From Flavobacterium pectinovorum (GTDB lineage: Bacteria; Bacteroidota; Bacteroidia; Flavobacteriales; Flavobacteriaceae): a stretch of 48,597 bases of DNA. Positions 34,257 through 43,846 of this stretch are shown piece after piece; position 1 is the first letter of the stretch; every line of letters begins with the position of its first letter. The translations under genes were made by a program, and so were the position numbers. The notes beneath the pieces are model-generated. The model saw nothing but the letters and a program-made list of their open reading frames with translations. It did no database searches and was not told where the DNA came from. The stretch covers positions 58,355-106,951 of the forward strand of contig NZ_RCZH01000007.1 in the NCBI RefSeq assembly GCF_006438875.1. Direction: 5' to 3'.

Positions 34257-36401
34257 ATGAAAAAAATAGTTTTATTCTTGACCATGTGCTTAATGGCTTT
34301 TCCTGTAAAAGCTGATGAAGGAATGTGGTTTTTGATGTTTATCGAAAGATTGAACCATAGAGATATGGAAAAAATGGGCTTGCAATTAACAGCCGAAGAA
34401 ATTTATAGTATTAATCATCATAGTTTGAAAGATGCTGTTGTACAGTTTAACGGAGGATGTACTGCTGAAATCGTTTCTAAAAACGGATTGGTTTTGACAA
34501 ATCACCACTGTGGATATAATGCAATTGCAGAACTTTCGACAGCTGAACAAAATTATTTGAAAGATGGTTTCTGGGCAAAAGAAAGAAGTGCCGAAATGAA
34601 ACCAAAATCTTTATATGTACGTTTCTTTGTTCGTATGGATGATGTTTCTAAAAGAATTTTATCAAAAGTCAATGATAAAATGACAGAAACAGAAAGAAAT
34701 AAAGTTATTCAGCAAGAAATTGCTTTAATTGAAAAAGAGAACAATGAAGGTGGAAAATACACTGTGTCTGTTCGTCCTTTCTTTCAGGGAAATGAATATT
34801 ACTATTTTGTTTATCAAGATTATACAGACGTTCGTTTAGTAGGAACGCCACCGGAAAGTGTTGGTAAATTTGGTGGAGATACGGATAACTGGGAGTGGCC
34901 TCGTCAAACCGGAGATTTCTCTATGTTTAGAGTTTATGCTGATAAAGACGGAAATCCTGCAGCTTATTCTAAAGACAATGTGCCTTTGCAGCCTAAACAT
35001 TATTTACCAATAAGTATTAAAGGTGTAAAAGAGAACGATTTTGCTATGATCTTAGGATATCCGGGAAGAACAAACCGTTGGATGCCCGCTGGGGGAATAG
35101 AGCAAAATGTTAAGTTTGCTTATCCTGCCTGGGTTGAAGGTGCAAAAACCGGAATGGATGTAATGAAAAAGTATATGGATAAAGATGCAACAGTTCGTTT
35201 GCAATATGCGTCTAAATATGCTTCGACAGCAAATTACTGGAAAAACCGTCAAGGTATGATCGATGCTTTAACAAAAGCGGGAACTGCTGCTGCTAAATCT
35301 GAACAAGAAGATAAGTTTTATGAATGGGCTACTAAACCTGCTAATAAAGAGAAGTACGAAAATGTAATTCCAACGATCAATGATTATTACAGAGAAACAA
35401 ACTTAAAAGCGACTCATGATAATTACTTATCACAACTTTTACGTACTTCAAGTTATGGAACCGGACCTGCAAATTTAGGAAATGCATTGATCGCATATTA
35501 TAATGAAAATGATGCTAAAAAAGCGGAGATGTTGCCTAAGATTAATACAATGATCGACAACATTTATGGTGAGTTTTATGCTCCTCTTGAGAAAGATGTT
35601 TTAACGGCACAATTAAATCTTTATGCTTCTAAAGCTGCTGAATATGGTTTAGCTCCGCAAATTGCTAAAATGAAATCAGAGAATAAGGGTGATTTTACTG
35701 CTGACGTTGCAAAAGCAACTGAGATAAGTTATTTTACTTCTAAAGATAAAGTATTGGCATTTATGGCTGATCCAAAACCATTGGCAATTGTACACGATCC
35801 ATTGTACATTATTTCTAATGATTTGTTGACAAAATACCGTGCTAAAACAGATGATCAGGCAAAAGCTGATGATGGTTTTGCAATTGCTTACCGCGAATTA
35901 GTTGAAGGTTTGAGAGAATCAAAATTGAATGCAATTCAATATCCGGATGCAAACTCTACTTTGAGATTGACTTACGGAAAAGTTCGTGCTTTACCTGCTG
36001 ACCCGCGTAATGATGCTAAAATAAACAATTATACAACCATGGAAAGTATGGTGAAAAAGTATAAAGCAGGTGATCAGGAATTTGATTTGCCAGCTCGTTT
36101 ATTAGAATTAAACAAAGCAAAAGATTTTGGTCAATATGCTGATAAAGCAGGATATATGCCAGTAAACTTCTTAACGGATAATGATATTACAGGTGGGAAT
36201 TCAGGTTCTCCGGTTCTTAACGGAAAAGGGGAATTAATTGGAATTGCTTTTGACGGAAACATTGAAGCTATGGCTGGAGATGTTATTTTTGATCCTAAAT
36301 TGCAAAGAACAATTAACGTAGATATTCGTTATGTACTTTGGATTATTGACAAATACGCAGGAGCTAAAAATATTATTGACGAAATGACGATTATAAAATA
36401 A
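34257..36401 (+). CDS. S46 family dipeptidyl-peptidase, DPP7 type
   Basis: A 714-residue periplasmic exopeptidase that removes dipeptides from peptides. It has a signal peptide ending PVKA (about residue 19). The catalytic histidine is in LTNHHCGY (His83/His84) and the serine in GGNSGSP (Ser649). In this family the residue 18 places after the serine sets specificity: Arg in DPP11 (acidic P1) and Gly in DPP7 (hydrophobic P1). Here it is Gly667 in AFDGNIEAM, so DPP7-like specificity is predicted. A terminator follows at 36422-36457. Confidence 0.93.
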   Translation: MKKIVLFLTMCLMAFPVKADEGMWFLMFIERLNHRDMEKMGLQLTAEEIYSINHHSLKDAVVQFNGGCTAEIVSKNGLVLTNHHCGYNAIAELSTAEQNYLKDGFWAKERSAEMKPKSLYVRFFVRMDDVSKRILSKVNDKMTETERNKVIQQEIALIEKENNEGGKYTVSVRPFFQGNEYYYFVYQDYTDVRLVGTPPESVGKFGGDTDNWEWPRQTGDFSMFRVYADKDGNPAAYSKDNVPLQPKHYLPISIKGVKENDFAMILGYPGRTNRWMPAGGIEQNVKFAYPAWVEGAKTGMDVMKKYMDKDATVRLQYASKYASTANYWKNRQGMIDALTKAGTAAAKSEQEDKFYEWATKPANKEKYENVIPTINDYYRETNLKATHDNYLSQLLRTSSYGTGPANLGNALIAYYNENDAKKAEMLPKINTMIDNIYGEFYAPLEKDVLTAQLNLYASKAAEYGLAPQIAKMKSENKGDFTADVAKATEISYFTSKDKVLAFMADPKPLAIVHDPLYIISNDLLTKYRAKTDDQAKADDGFAIAYRELVEGLRESKLNAIQYPDANSTLRLTYGKVRALPADPRNDAKINNYTTMESMVKKYKAGDQEFDLPARLLELNKAKDFGQYADKAGYMPVNFLTDNDITGGNSGSPVLNGKGELIGIAFDGNIEAMAGDVIFDPKLQRTINVDIRYVLWIIDKYAGAKNIIDEMTIIK

Positions 36402-36421
36402 TCTCAATTTATTTATAAAAC

Positions 36422-36457
36422 AAAACCCGACAGATTTTAAATCTGTCGGGTTTTTTT
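36422..36457 (+). terminator. Terminator of the S46 peptidase gene
   Basis: AAAACCCGACAGATTT / AAATCTGTCGGGTTTT stem with a T-run of seven. Confidence 0.9.
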
Positions 36458-36487
36458 GTGCTTAAAAAATAAGATATTCTCAAAGTA

Positions 36488-36599
36488 TGTCATTTCGACG
36501 CAAGGAGAAATCACACTATCCCGAAGCTTCGGGACGTAAAGAAATGTTGTCAATCTTTGTCGAGTTACGTGTGTGATTTCTCCTTGCGTCGAAATGACA
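36488..36599. repeat. 112-bp dyad with 29-bp perfect arms
   Basis: Arms at 36488-36516 and 36571-36599 (outer word TGTCATTTCGACGCAAGG) are exact complements. Nested in the 54-nt centre are the palindrome TCCCGAAGCTTCGGGA (36519-36534) and the pair ACGTAA / TTACGT. It lies between convergent genes. Confidence 0.8.
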
Positions 36600-36645
36600 A
36601 AACGAAACGAAATAATGGTTTATTTGTGAATTTTACATACCGTTA

Positions 36646-39600
36646 TTAATTTACTTTTACTCGAATTCCTTTAGTGTGACTTGCAAACTCGGGAGCATAC
36701 ATACTTTCAATTGTGGTAATTCCGTTGGAGAATTCTCCACTGTTGTTTACGCGAATCTCATATTCTAATACATAAGTTCCTTTGTTTATAGAATCAAAGA
36801 AGAAATGCGTTGCGGCATCTTTTGTGCTCATATAATATCCCAAACGATCTTTGTATTTATATTCTGAAAGTGTATTTACTGGTTCAAAACAAGAAGCTCT
36901 CATGTCTTTTAGGTGAACAAATTCCATATCTTCTTTGGATTTTATAATTAATCTTACGGTAACTAAATCTCCCGTTTTTAAAGGGTTTTTAGTTGTAATT
37001 CTTTCCAATTGATCTCCTTTTAATGAATTCTTCTTCAAATATAATTCTTTAGAAACGGATAAAACTGCTCCCGAATTTGTTTTGATTTTATCTAAATCTT
37101 CAAAATACTGCCAATAAACACCGCCAAATCCCGGAACTTTTGATTTGTTTTGAATCTTTATAGTAGCCATTTCTTTTTTCACTTCATTCGCTTTCCAGTT
37201 CAATTTGATATATCCGGTTTCAGCTTCTTTTTCGTTTTCGGCTAATTTTTCGGTTAAGATTTTTTCGTCTCCAATTTTAATAACAGTATTGTCTTTTACG
37301 GATAACCAATCATTTCCTTGCATCAATAAAGCATAAATAGCTTCAGTTGTAGCTTTTGTTGTGGGCCAGTTTTTAGTCTGTTTATTTTTTAGCAACCAAA
37401 CTTTCATAGCATCTACAGATTTGGTATCGTGATTTACTTCGGCGAAAGCCTCAATTAATAAAGCCTGAGTTTCTATTGGCGCCTGATACCAATACCAACC
37501 TGCTTTGTTGGCAATCCAGTACATTCCCCAATCTTCATTGTTTGATGACGTTTCTTTTAGACTTTCGATGATTTTCTTGGCAGTTTCACTTTCTCCAAAA
37601 CGATTTAAAGTCAAAGCGGCTAATCCTTTTTCGTAAATAGAATAATTTAACCAATCTTTTTTGGCTGTCTGCAAGTACAATTTGGTTGCTTTTTTCAGCG
37701 TATCTGAAAGTGGATATTTATCTAAATAAAAACTTCTGGTATATAAATAGTGCAAATCAGAATAAGGATTGATCCAGATTATTTTATCAGTTGTTTTTAA
37801 GTTTTTTGTTCGACCTTTATAATATTCCAGGAATTTATTGTCCAGAAATGGGATTCCGGTTTTGGCAATTACATCGATTTTATCCTCATTGTCTTTTGTT
37901 TTATTTAGTTTAGACAAATGACCCAAACCAGCCAGAATATGTCTGGTAATATATTCGCTTTCGTCATTTCCGTCAAACCATGAAAATCCTCCTGATGGTT
38001 TCTGCTTTTGTTTTAATTTTTCGAAAGTGGCTTCTTGCGAAGTTTTCATTTTTTCTAAATCAAATAAAAGTGCGAGATTCTTTTTCTTTTCATCTTCGCT
38101 TTGAGCGTCATTTAACCAAGGCGTTTCTGCCAGAATAATTGATTTTAATTCTTCATTTTCTTCTAATTTCGAATTCAGTTTTCCATTTTTTCTCCAATCT
38201 TCAAAAACAGTTGCAATCTTCGGATTACTGGAAATGATTTCTGAAGCCAAAGCATTGGCATAAAAACGAGCGAAAGTTTGTTCCGCACATTCATGTTCAT
38301 ATTCCATTAAATACGGCAAGGATTGAATTGCAATCCACGAAGGATTTGAAGTATATTCAAACGTAAGTTGATGATTTTTTAAAGTCGTCGAATTGTTGTT
38401 TTTTAAATTCGTAAACGTATATTCTTTAGTCGAATTTTCACGAACCCAAACCGGAATACTTTCTGTAACCAACATATTGTTTGTCAAAACCGGAAGTATG
38501 TTTTCTTCTCCATCAGAAAAATTACCAGATTTAGCCAGAATTTTATATTGCACGCCTTGCAAACCTTCAGGAATTGAAATGGTCCAACTTGCCGTTGTGT
38601 TTCCGAAAGCGCCTACAGTAAAGTTTCTAATGTTTTTTGCATTCAGCATTTTAGCATCAATTGGCTGCATTGTTACAGCATCAAAAAACTGTAGAATCGC
38701 AATTCCTGTTTTGGGTTTATCTGTAATATTCGAAATTTTAGCCGAGATTACAATCGTATCTTTTTCTCTAAAGAAACGCGGAAAATTTGGTAAAAGCATT
38801 AACTCTTTTTGAGTCACAACACTTTTCTCTAAAAGACCGGAAACAGCATCTTTATTATGCGCCAATAAACGAAGTTTCCAAGAAGTTAAAGCTTCGGGAG
38901 AAGTAAAGTTGAAACTTACTTTTCCGTTTGCATCCGTTCTTAAATTAGGATAAAAGAAGGCAGTTTCTGAAAGATTTTTTCTTGCTTTGACTTGTGTTAA
39001 GGCTTCTAAAGCTTTTTTGGTTGTGATAATTATAACGCCATTTGCACCTTTGCTTCCGTAACTTGCTTGTACATCTTTATCTTTTACGACGGATATATCA
39101 AGAATGTCTGCCGAATTTAGATTGTTAACATCATTTTCAGTAGCAATTTCTCCATCTATAATGTATAAAGGATTTATTAGTTGAGAAGAATTTGAAACAC
39201 TACCTTTTATTTTGAAAGAAGATTTCTCCGAACGACTAATATATAATAAGGCTTTTTTCTTTTTTAAAGTGTCACTAGAGATTGCGTTATAAACTTGATT
39301 GTCTTCCTCAACTAATACGGCCGCAGGTCCAGCACCAACAGGAGAATCAACTGTTAAAACAGCTTCAGGATCTCCTTTGATAGTTTCAATGCCTACTTTT
39401 TTGTCTTTAATTTCAGTTATAGAGTAATTAAGAGAATCACCATATCTACTATTGTAAAAGTCAAAACCAAACCAGTTTAATTTTGTTTCTTCTTTATAGA
39501 ATTTATCTATAGACAGATCTTCATCTAGGTTTTCTAAAGAAGCATTTATTCTTTCAAAACCTAAACCAGATTTAAAATTGGTGGAGTTGTAATGGTAATT

Positions 39601-42600
39601 GTTTATGTTTAAAAGATTCCAATCTTTTATTGTAAACTGATCAAGAGAACTGTCATACATAGATGCTAACACTTCTGCCTCAGTTTTGGCATTGATTGAC
39701 TTTAGTTTAAATGACCACTTTTCAGTACTTCCGGGTTCGATTTTATTTCTAAAACTCTCGACAGTGAATTCTAGTTTAGATTCTTCTGTTTTTAATGGAA
39801 CGTTTATTTCATCTTCAAAAATTTCGTTCTCAAAAATACTTTGAAAACCCAAACGCATTGAATTTTCAAATTCATTTTTTAACGGAATTTTGATTGTTAG
39901 TTCATTGTTTTGTAAATGATAGGTGTTTTCAAAATAAGACTGATTGCCATAATTTCCGTTTGTAATGATATATAGATCTGGAATTACTGAAGAAAGTTTG
40001 ACTTCGACAAAACCATCTTTTTTTGGATCAGTATTAATTTGTTCAGCCGTAAATAATTTACTCGGATTAAACTTGTCTTTGCTTTGTTTGATTTCAAAAG
40101 TCGAAACAGATTCTATAGGATTATTAAAAGTGTCCTTTGCGGAAAAAACAAGTTTATAATTTCCGGATTTATAATTTGAAATAAAATCAAGTGCTATTTT
40201 TTTGTCTTTTTCGGTATCTATTTTCTTTGAGAATAATAAAGTTTCGCTAGGTTTTTCGGTTTTAATTTCGCGGATTTCATAAGGAAATAATCTTTCAAAA
40301 TCAGCTGTCGAAATGGTTTCGATTTCTGGTTTTGGCCAAACTTGTTCTTTAAATTTATTAGAAAATGGGCTTACGAAATACAATTTAATTTCGCCTTTTG
40401 CTGCTAAAAATTCTCCGTTTAAATTGGTACTTGTAAGGATGATTTCATTTTTGTTTTTAGTTTCAATACGACTTGGAATACTTGCATTGATAATCAAATC
40501 ATGATAACCTACTTTTATGATGGTTTCTGAGGTGTGTGTTTCTCCATTGATATCCGTAACATCCGCGGTTATTCTGTAGTTAAAGACAGGTAATTGTTCT
40601 TTTATTGTATTTTTTGAAGGTTCGGCTATAAATTCAATTACAAATTTTCCCGAAGCATCTGTTTTGGTTTCACCTGTTGCCATAACTTCGTTTTGTTCTT
40701 GTCCGTAATAATTTCTAAAATAGCTTATAAATCGATTTACAGTATAAGTCACTTTTGCATCAGAAATATTGCTTCCTGCAAATGCTTTTGCAATTCCGTT
40801 TACTTTAATAGACTGATTTATCTGAAAACTTTCTTTTTTAGGATCAAAATCTACTTTGAATTTTGGACGTTTGTATTCTTCAACTCTAAAGTTAATTCCT
40901 GCGCTTTCAAGTTGTACATTTTTCCAGAATTGTTCATTTTGGTTGCTTTTTGTATCAATGTTTCCTTTTGCAAAATCTTCAGGTCTTGATACATAAATAT
41001 TGAAATTGCCGGTTAGGCCACTTTTAGGCAAAACGAATTCTCCTGAAAATGAGCCAAATTCATTTGTAGTAACTTCAAATTCTTTAAAGTTTTGATAGTT
41101 AGCATCTTTAATCATAATTTTAAAAGAAGTATTAGCAACAATTCTTGTTTTGTTTTCTTGCTTTTGAATTGCAATTCCTTTGTAGTAAACCGTTTGCCCC
41201 GGACGGTAAATTGCCCTGTCTAAATAAAACTCGACTTTGGCGTTTAAAGTCTTGTTTTCGTTTGTATTGTATCGCTCTGTATATCGAATATAATTTTGAA
41301 GTGGAAAAATCGTATCATTCTCTAATGAAAACTGAGTATGATCATTGTAAGAGTGGTTGTTACTTCCAACATAGGATGCTAAGCCGTTTGTATCTGTTTT
41401 AAGGATATAATAGGACGATTTTATAGACACATTTTCCAGAGGTTTTCCTGTTTTTCGATCCAAAACCTGAAAGTTTTCTTTACTATCTCCTTGAGATGCC
41501 AGAATGCTTAAGTTTGAAACTGTCATAGTTTCAAATGCAGAAGCTTTCTTGTCTTTTAATCCGGAATCGCTTTCAAAATAAACTAAATAACTTCCTGTTT
41601 CTAATTGTGGAAGAAGAACTTCTGTTGTATATTCAAAATAATCATTTTTGTTTTGAAGTTTGTACTCTTTAGAGGCAATTGCACTTTTATTTTTTATAAT
41701 TATCTCAGTTAAACTATCCTGATTGTAGTATCCTTCTGAGTATGAAAATCTTTTTAGGGTTTTTTGATCTATTTTGTAGAATGATATTTTTAAGTTATCA
41801 ATATTTTTATAGTTGATAAAAGCTCTGGTATTCTCTTTGGTATAACTGTATTTTTGAAGTCGAATATCCAATGATTTAGCAATAACGTTTTGTTTTTGCT
41901 GTAAGGCGGTTTGGGATTCATTCGTTTTATCATTGATCTTTATTATATCGTCATACATTTTGACAGCTTCAATTTTATAATCCGGATGAAATTCTTTTGA
42001 AGCTTGAGCAAGTAAAAGTTCAGTCTTTTTTAGCAGGATTTTTTGAGTAAGAATTTTGTCGTTCGTCTGTTGTTGAAGTTCATTTAAAAACTGCGTTAAA
42101 TCATCCGTAGGTTCCGGTATGAAATCACTGCAGAATATAACTCGGTTAAATTGATTTTCTAAAGAAGGATTACTTGATTCTAACTTTTGATATAAAGCAA
42201 TAACTTTTCTAAGTTTTTCATCTTTTATAAAACTTAAATCAAGTTTCAAAAATGCATCTGAATTTCCTAAAAGTTCGTTTTTATGTACTGCTATTTCACT
42301 ATTTTGAATTTGCCAACGCTCTATTTTTTCGGTAAAAAAATCGATATTTTCTTTGAGTAAATAATCATATAAGTTTTCCGTTTTTAATTTTTCTAAAGAC
42401 AAAAAATCAAAGATAGCCTGATAATTTGAGAGTGGAGTGTTTTTTAGAATTGACTCGTTTTCCAGTGTTTTTTCCATAACAGCAATAACTTCCTTTTCAG
42501 ATGTAAATTCTGTTGATGGACTCTGATAATCCTCAGATGAAGGAACTTCAACACTGTCTGCCACGGCATATGCTGCTTCGTCTACAACTGCAAGGGCACT

Positions 42601-42966
42601 ATCAACAACTGTGACAGCATCATCATAATTAGAATAATTATTTATACATTTTGCATACACTAAATTCAAAATTGCTTTTGACGGTATTGAAACCCTATTA
42701 ATATCGGTTTTAAGATTACTTAAGATTTTAGTTTTTGCATTTTCATCAACTACCTGAAGATACTTAGATTGATAAAAAAAACATTTTATCATTTGAACTT
42801 CATCTTTTCGTGCTACAGCTTTCTTGTAGATTTGATCAACAATTTTGCTAGCGGATTTTATTTTACCGTCATTTTCATAGGAGGTAACTTTAATCCATTT
42901 TTTATCATTTTGTTGCGCAAATAAAGCTGTTGTAAACAAAAGGAAAACAAATAGTATATTTTTCAT
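36646..42966 (-). CDS. Alpha-2-macroglobulin family protein with an inserted TonB-plug-like domain
   Basis: A 2106-residue exported protein with a signal peptide ending LFAQ and no lipobox. Residues 20-480 are helical and carry an alanine/valine/acidic stretch. MG-type beta domains follow, with MG2 (AKVEFYLDRAIYRPGQTVYYKG) near 590. At about 1250-1320 sits a carboxypeptidase-regulatory/TonB-plug-like segment (LYIIDGEIATENDVNNLNSADI, ISVVKDKDVQASYGSKGANGVIIITT). The A2M core follows (SPEALTSWKLRLLAH). The thioester motif is Cys1560-Ala-Glu-Gln1563, the CxEQ form of bacterial A2Ms. Bacterial A2Ms are thought to trap proteases in the cell envelope; the plug insert points to outer-membrane partners (inference). 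Confidence 0.88.
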   Translation of the reverse strand: MKNILFVFLLFTTALFAQQNDKKWIKVTSYENDGKIKSASKIVDQIYKKAVARKDEVQMIKCFFYQSKYLQVVDENAKTKILSNLKTDINRVSIPSKAILNLVYAKCINNYSNYDDAVTVVDSALAVVDEAAYAVADSVEVPSSEDYQSPSTEFTSEKEVIAVMEKTLENESILKNTPLSNYQAIFDFLSLEKLKTENLYDYLLKENIDFFTEKIERWQIQNSEIAVHKNELLGNSDAFLKLDLSFIKDEKLRKVIALYQKLESSNPSLENQFNRVIFCSDFIPEPTDDLTQFLNELQQQTNDKILTQKILLKKTELLLAQASKEFHPDYKIEAVKMYDDIIKINDKTNESQTALQQKQNVIAKSLDIRLQKYSYTKENTRAFINYKNIDNLKISFYKIDQKTLKRFSYSEGYYNQDSLTEIIIKNKSAIASKEYKLQNKNDYFEYTTEVLLPQLETGSYLVYFESDSGLKDKKASAFETMTVSNLSILASQGDSKENFQVLDRKTGKPLENVSIKSSYYILKTDTNGLASYVGSNNHSYNDHTQFSLENDTIFPLQNYIRYTERYNTNENKTLNAKVEFYLDRAIYRPGQTVYYKGIAIQKQENKTRIVANTSFKIMIKDANYQNFKEFEVTTNEFGSFSGEFVLPKSGLTGNFNIYVSRPEDFAKGNIDTKSNQNEQFWKNVQLESAGINFRVEEYKRPKFKVDFDPKKESFQINQSIKVNGIAKAFAGSNISDAKVTYTVNRFISYFRNYYGQEQNEVMATGETKTDASGKFVIEFIAEPSKNTIKEQLPVFNYRITADVTDINGETHTSETIIKVGYHDLIINASIPSRIETKNKNEIILTSTNLNGEFLAAKGEIKLYFVSPFSNKFKEQVWPKPEIETISTADFERLFPYEIREIKTEKPSETLLFSKKIDTEKDKKIALDFISNYKSGNYKLVFSAKDTFNNPIESVSTFEIKQSKDKFNPSKLFTAEQINTDPKKDGFVEVKLSSVIPDLYIITNGNYGNQSYFENTYHLQNNELTIKIPLKNEFENSMRLGFQSIFENEIFEDEINVPLKTEESKLEFTVESFRNKIEPGSTEKWSFKLKSINAKTEAEVLASMYDSSLDQFTIKDWNLLNINNYHYNSTNFKSGLGFERINASLENLDEDLSIDKFYKEETKLNWFGFDFYNSRYGDSLNYSITEIKDKKVGIETIKGDPEAVLTVDSPVGAGPAAVLVEEDNQVYNAISSDTLKKKKALLYISRSEKSSFKIKGSVSNSSQLINPLYIIDGEIATENDVNNLNSADILDISVVKDKDVQASYGSKGANGVIIITTKKALEALTQVKARKNLSETAFFYPNLRTDANGKVSFNFTSPEALTSWKLRLLAHNKDAVSGLLEKSVVTQKELMLLPNFPRFFREKDTIVISAKISNITDKPKTGIAILQFFDAVTMQPIDAKMLNAKNIRNFTVGAFGNTTASWTISIPEGLQGVQYKILAKSGNFSDGEENILPVLTNNMLVTESIPVWVRENSTKEYTFTNLKNNNSTTLKNHQLTFEYTSNPSWIAIQSLPYLMEYEHECAEQTFARFYANALASEIISSNPKIATVFEDWRKNGKLNSKLEENEELKSIILAETPWLNDAQSEDEKKKNLALLFDLEKMKTSQEATFEKLKQKQKPSGGFSWFDGNDESEYITRHILAGLGHLSKLNKTKDNEDKIDVIAKTGIPFLDNKFLEYYKGRTKNLKTTDKIIWINPYSDLHYLYTRSFYLDKYPLSDTLKKATKLYLQTAKKDWLNYSIYEKGLAALTLNRFGESETAKKIIESLKETSSNNEDWGMYWIANKAGWYWYQAPIETQALLIEAFAEVNHDTKSVDAMKVWLLKNKQTKNWPTTKATTEAIYALLMQGNDWLSVKDNTVIKIGDEKILTEKLAENEKEAETGYIKLNWKANEVKKEMATIKIQNKSKVPGFGGVYWQYFEDLDKIKTNSGAVLSVSKELYLKKNSLKGDQLERITTKNPLKTGDLVTVRLIIKSKEDMEFVHLKDMRASCFEPVNTLSEYKYKDRLGYYMSTKDAATHFFFDSINKGTYVLEYEIRVNNSGEFSNGITTIESMYAPEFASHTKGIRVKVN

Positions 42967-43084
42967 AAGTCGGTTTTAGGTATATAGAGTGCGGTTTTGG
43001 ATTAAAGGTTGGGAACGTTGTAAAATAATTCCGTACAAATTACTAATTTATCTGTAAAAGCAAATGATACATTTTATATTTCCT

Positions 43085-43092
43085 TATTTTTG
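43085..43092 (+). promoter_or_regulatory. -7 box TATTTTTG, 4 nt before the TPR gene ATG
   Basis: TAnnTTTG match ending at 43092 with the ATG at 43097. The region is AT-rich, so chance is possible. No clear -33 element. Confidence 0.35.
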
Positions 43093-43096
43093 AAAC

Positions 43097-43783
43097 ATGA
43101 AAAAACTGCTATTCTTTTTTTTGTTGATACCTATTTTAGGATGGTCGCAATCGAATTTCGAAAAAGGAGAAAAGTTGTTTCAATCAAAAAAATATGCTGA
43201 AGCACAAGTTATTTTTGAAGCTATTCTAAAAACAAAAGCTTTAGACATAAAAACACTTGACTATTTAGGAGAAATTGAAGCGCATCAAAAATCATGGGTA
43301 AAAGGAGCAGAGTATTTCAAAAAATTAAAAGAATTGAAACCTACAGAAGCCGATTATTTTTTTAAATATGGAGGTTGTTTAGCCATGAGAGCTGTGGAAG
43401 TGAATAAAATAAAAGCTTTTACGATGGTACCTGGAATGGAAGAAGCATTTGAAAAAGCAATTGCTCTAAACCCAAAACACGTTCAGGCGAGATGGGCTTT
43501 GATCGAAATATACTTGCAATTACCCGGAATTTTGGGAGGAAGTGAATCGAAGGCAATTTCATATTCGAATGAGTTGGCCCAATTTTCACCTGTAGACGGA
43601 TATTTATCGAAAGGAAGAATTGATGAATATTTCAAAAGATATGCATCGGCAGAAAAAAATTATATAAAAGCAAATGAAATTGGTAAATCAAAAGTTACAT
43701 TTCAAAAATTATATAATTTATATTTGAATAAATTAAAAGACCCTAAAAAGGTACAAGAATTGAAAAGAAAATTTGAAGCTTAG
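43097..43783 (+). CDS. Exported TPR-repeat protein
   Basis: A 228-residue protein with a signal peptide ending LGWSQ. TPR-like helical pairs follow: FEKGEKLFQSKKYAEAQVIFEAIL, LDYLGEIEAHQKSWVKGAEYFKKLKEL, EKAIALNPKHVQARWALIEIYLQ, and RYASAEKNYIKANEIG. TPR proteins are scaffolds; the partner is unknown. It is 63 bases upstream of the Mpl-type ligase on the same strand and divergent from the A2M gene. Confidence 0.8.
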   Translation: MKKLLFFFLLIPILGWSQSNFEKGEKLFQSKKYAEAQVIFEAILKTKALDIKTLDYLGEIEAHQKSWVKGAEYFKKLKELKPTEADYFFKYGGCLAMRAVEVNKIKAFTMVPGMEEAFEKAIALNPKHVQARWALIEIYLQLPGILGGSESKAISYSNELAQFSPVDGYLSKGRIDEYFKRYASAEKNYIKANEIGKSKVTFQKLYNLYLNKLKDPKKVQELKRKFEA

Positions 43784-43846
43784 TAATTAGTTTCAAAATT
43801 GAATTCCTGCAAAATGGAATTTGGAACTTAAAAATTGGAATTTTAA

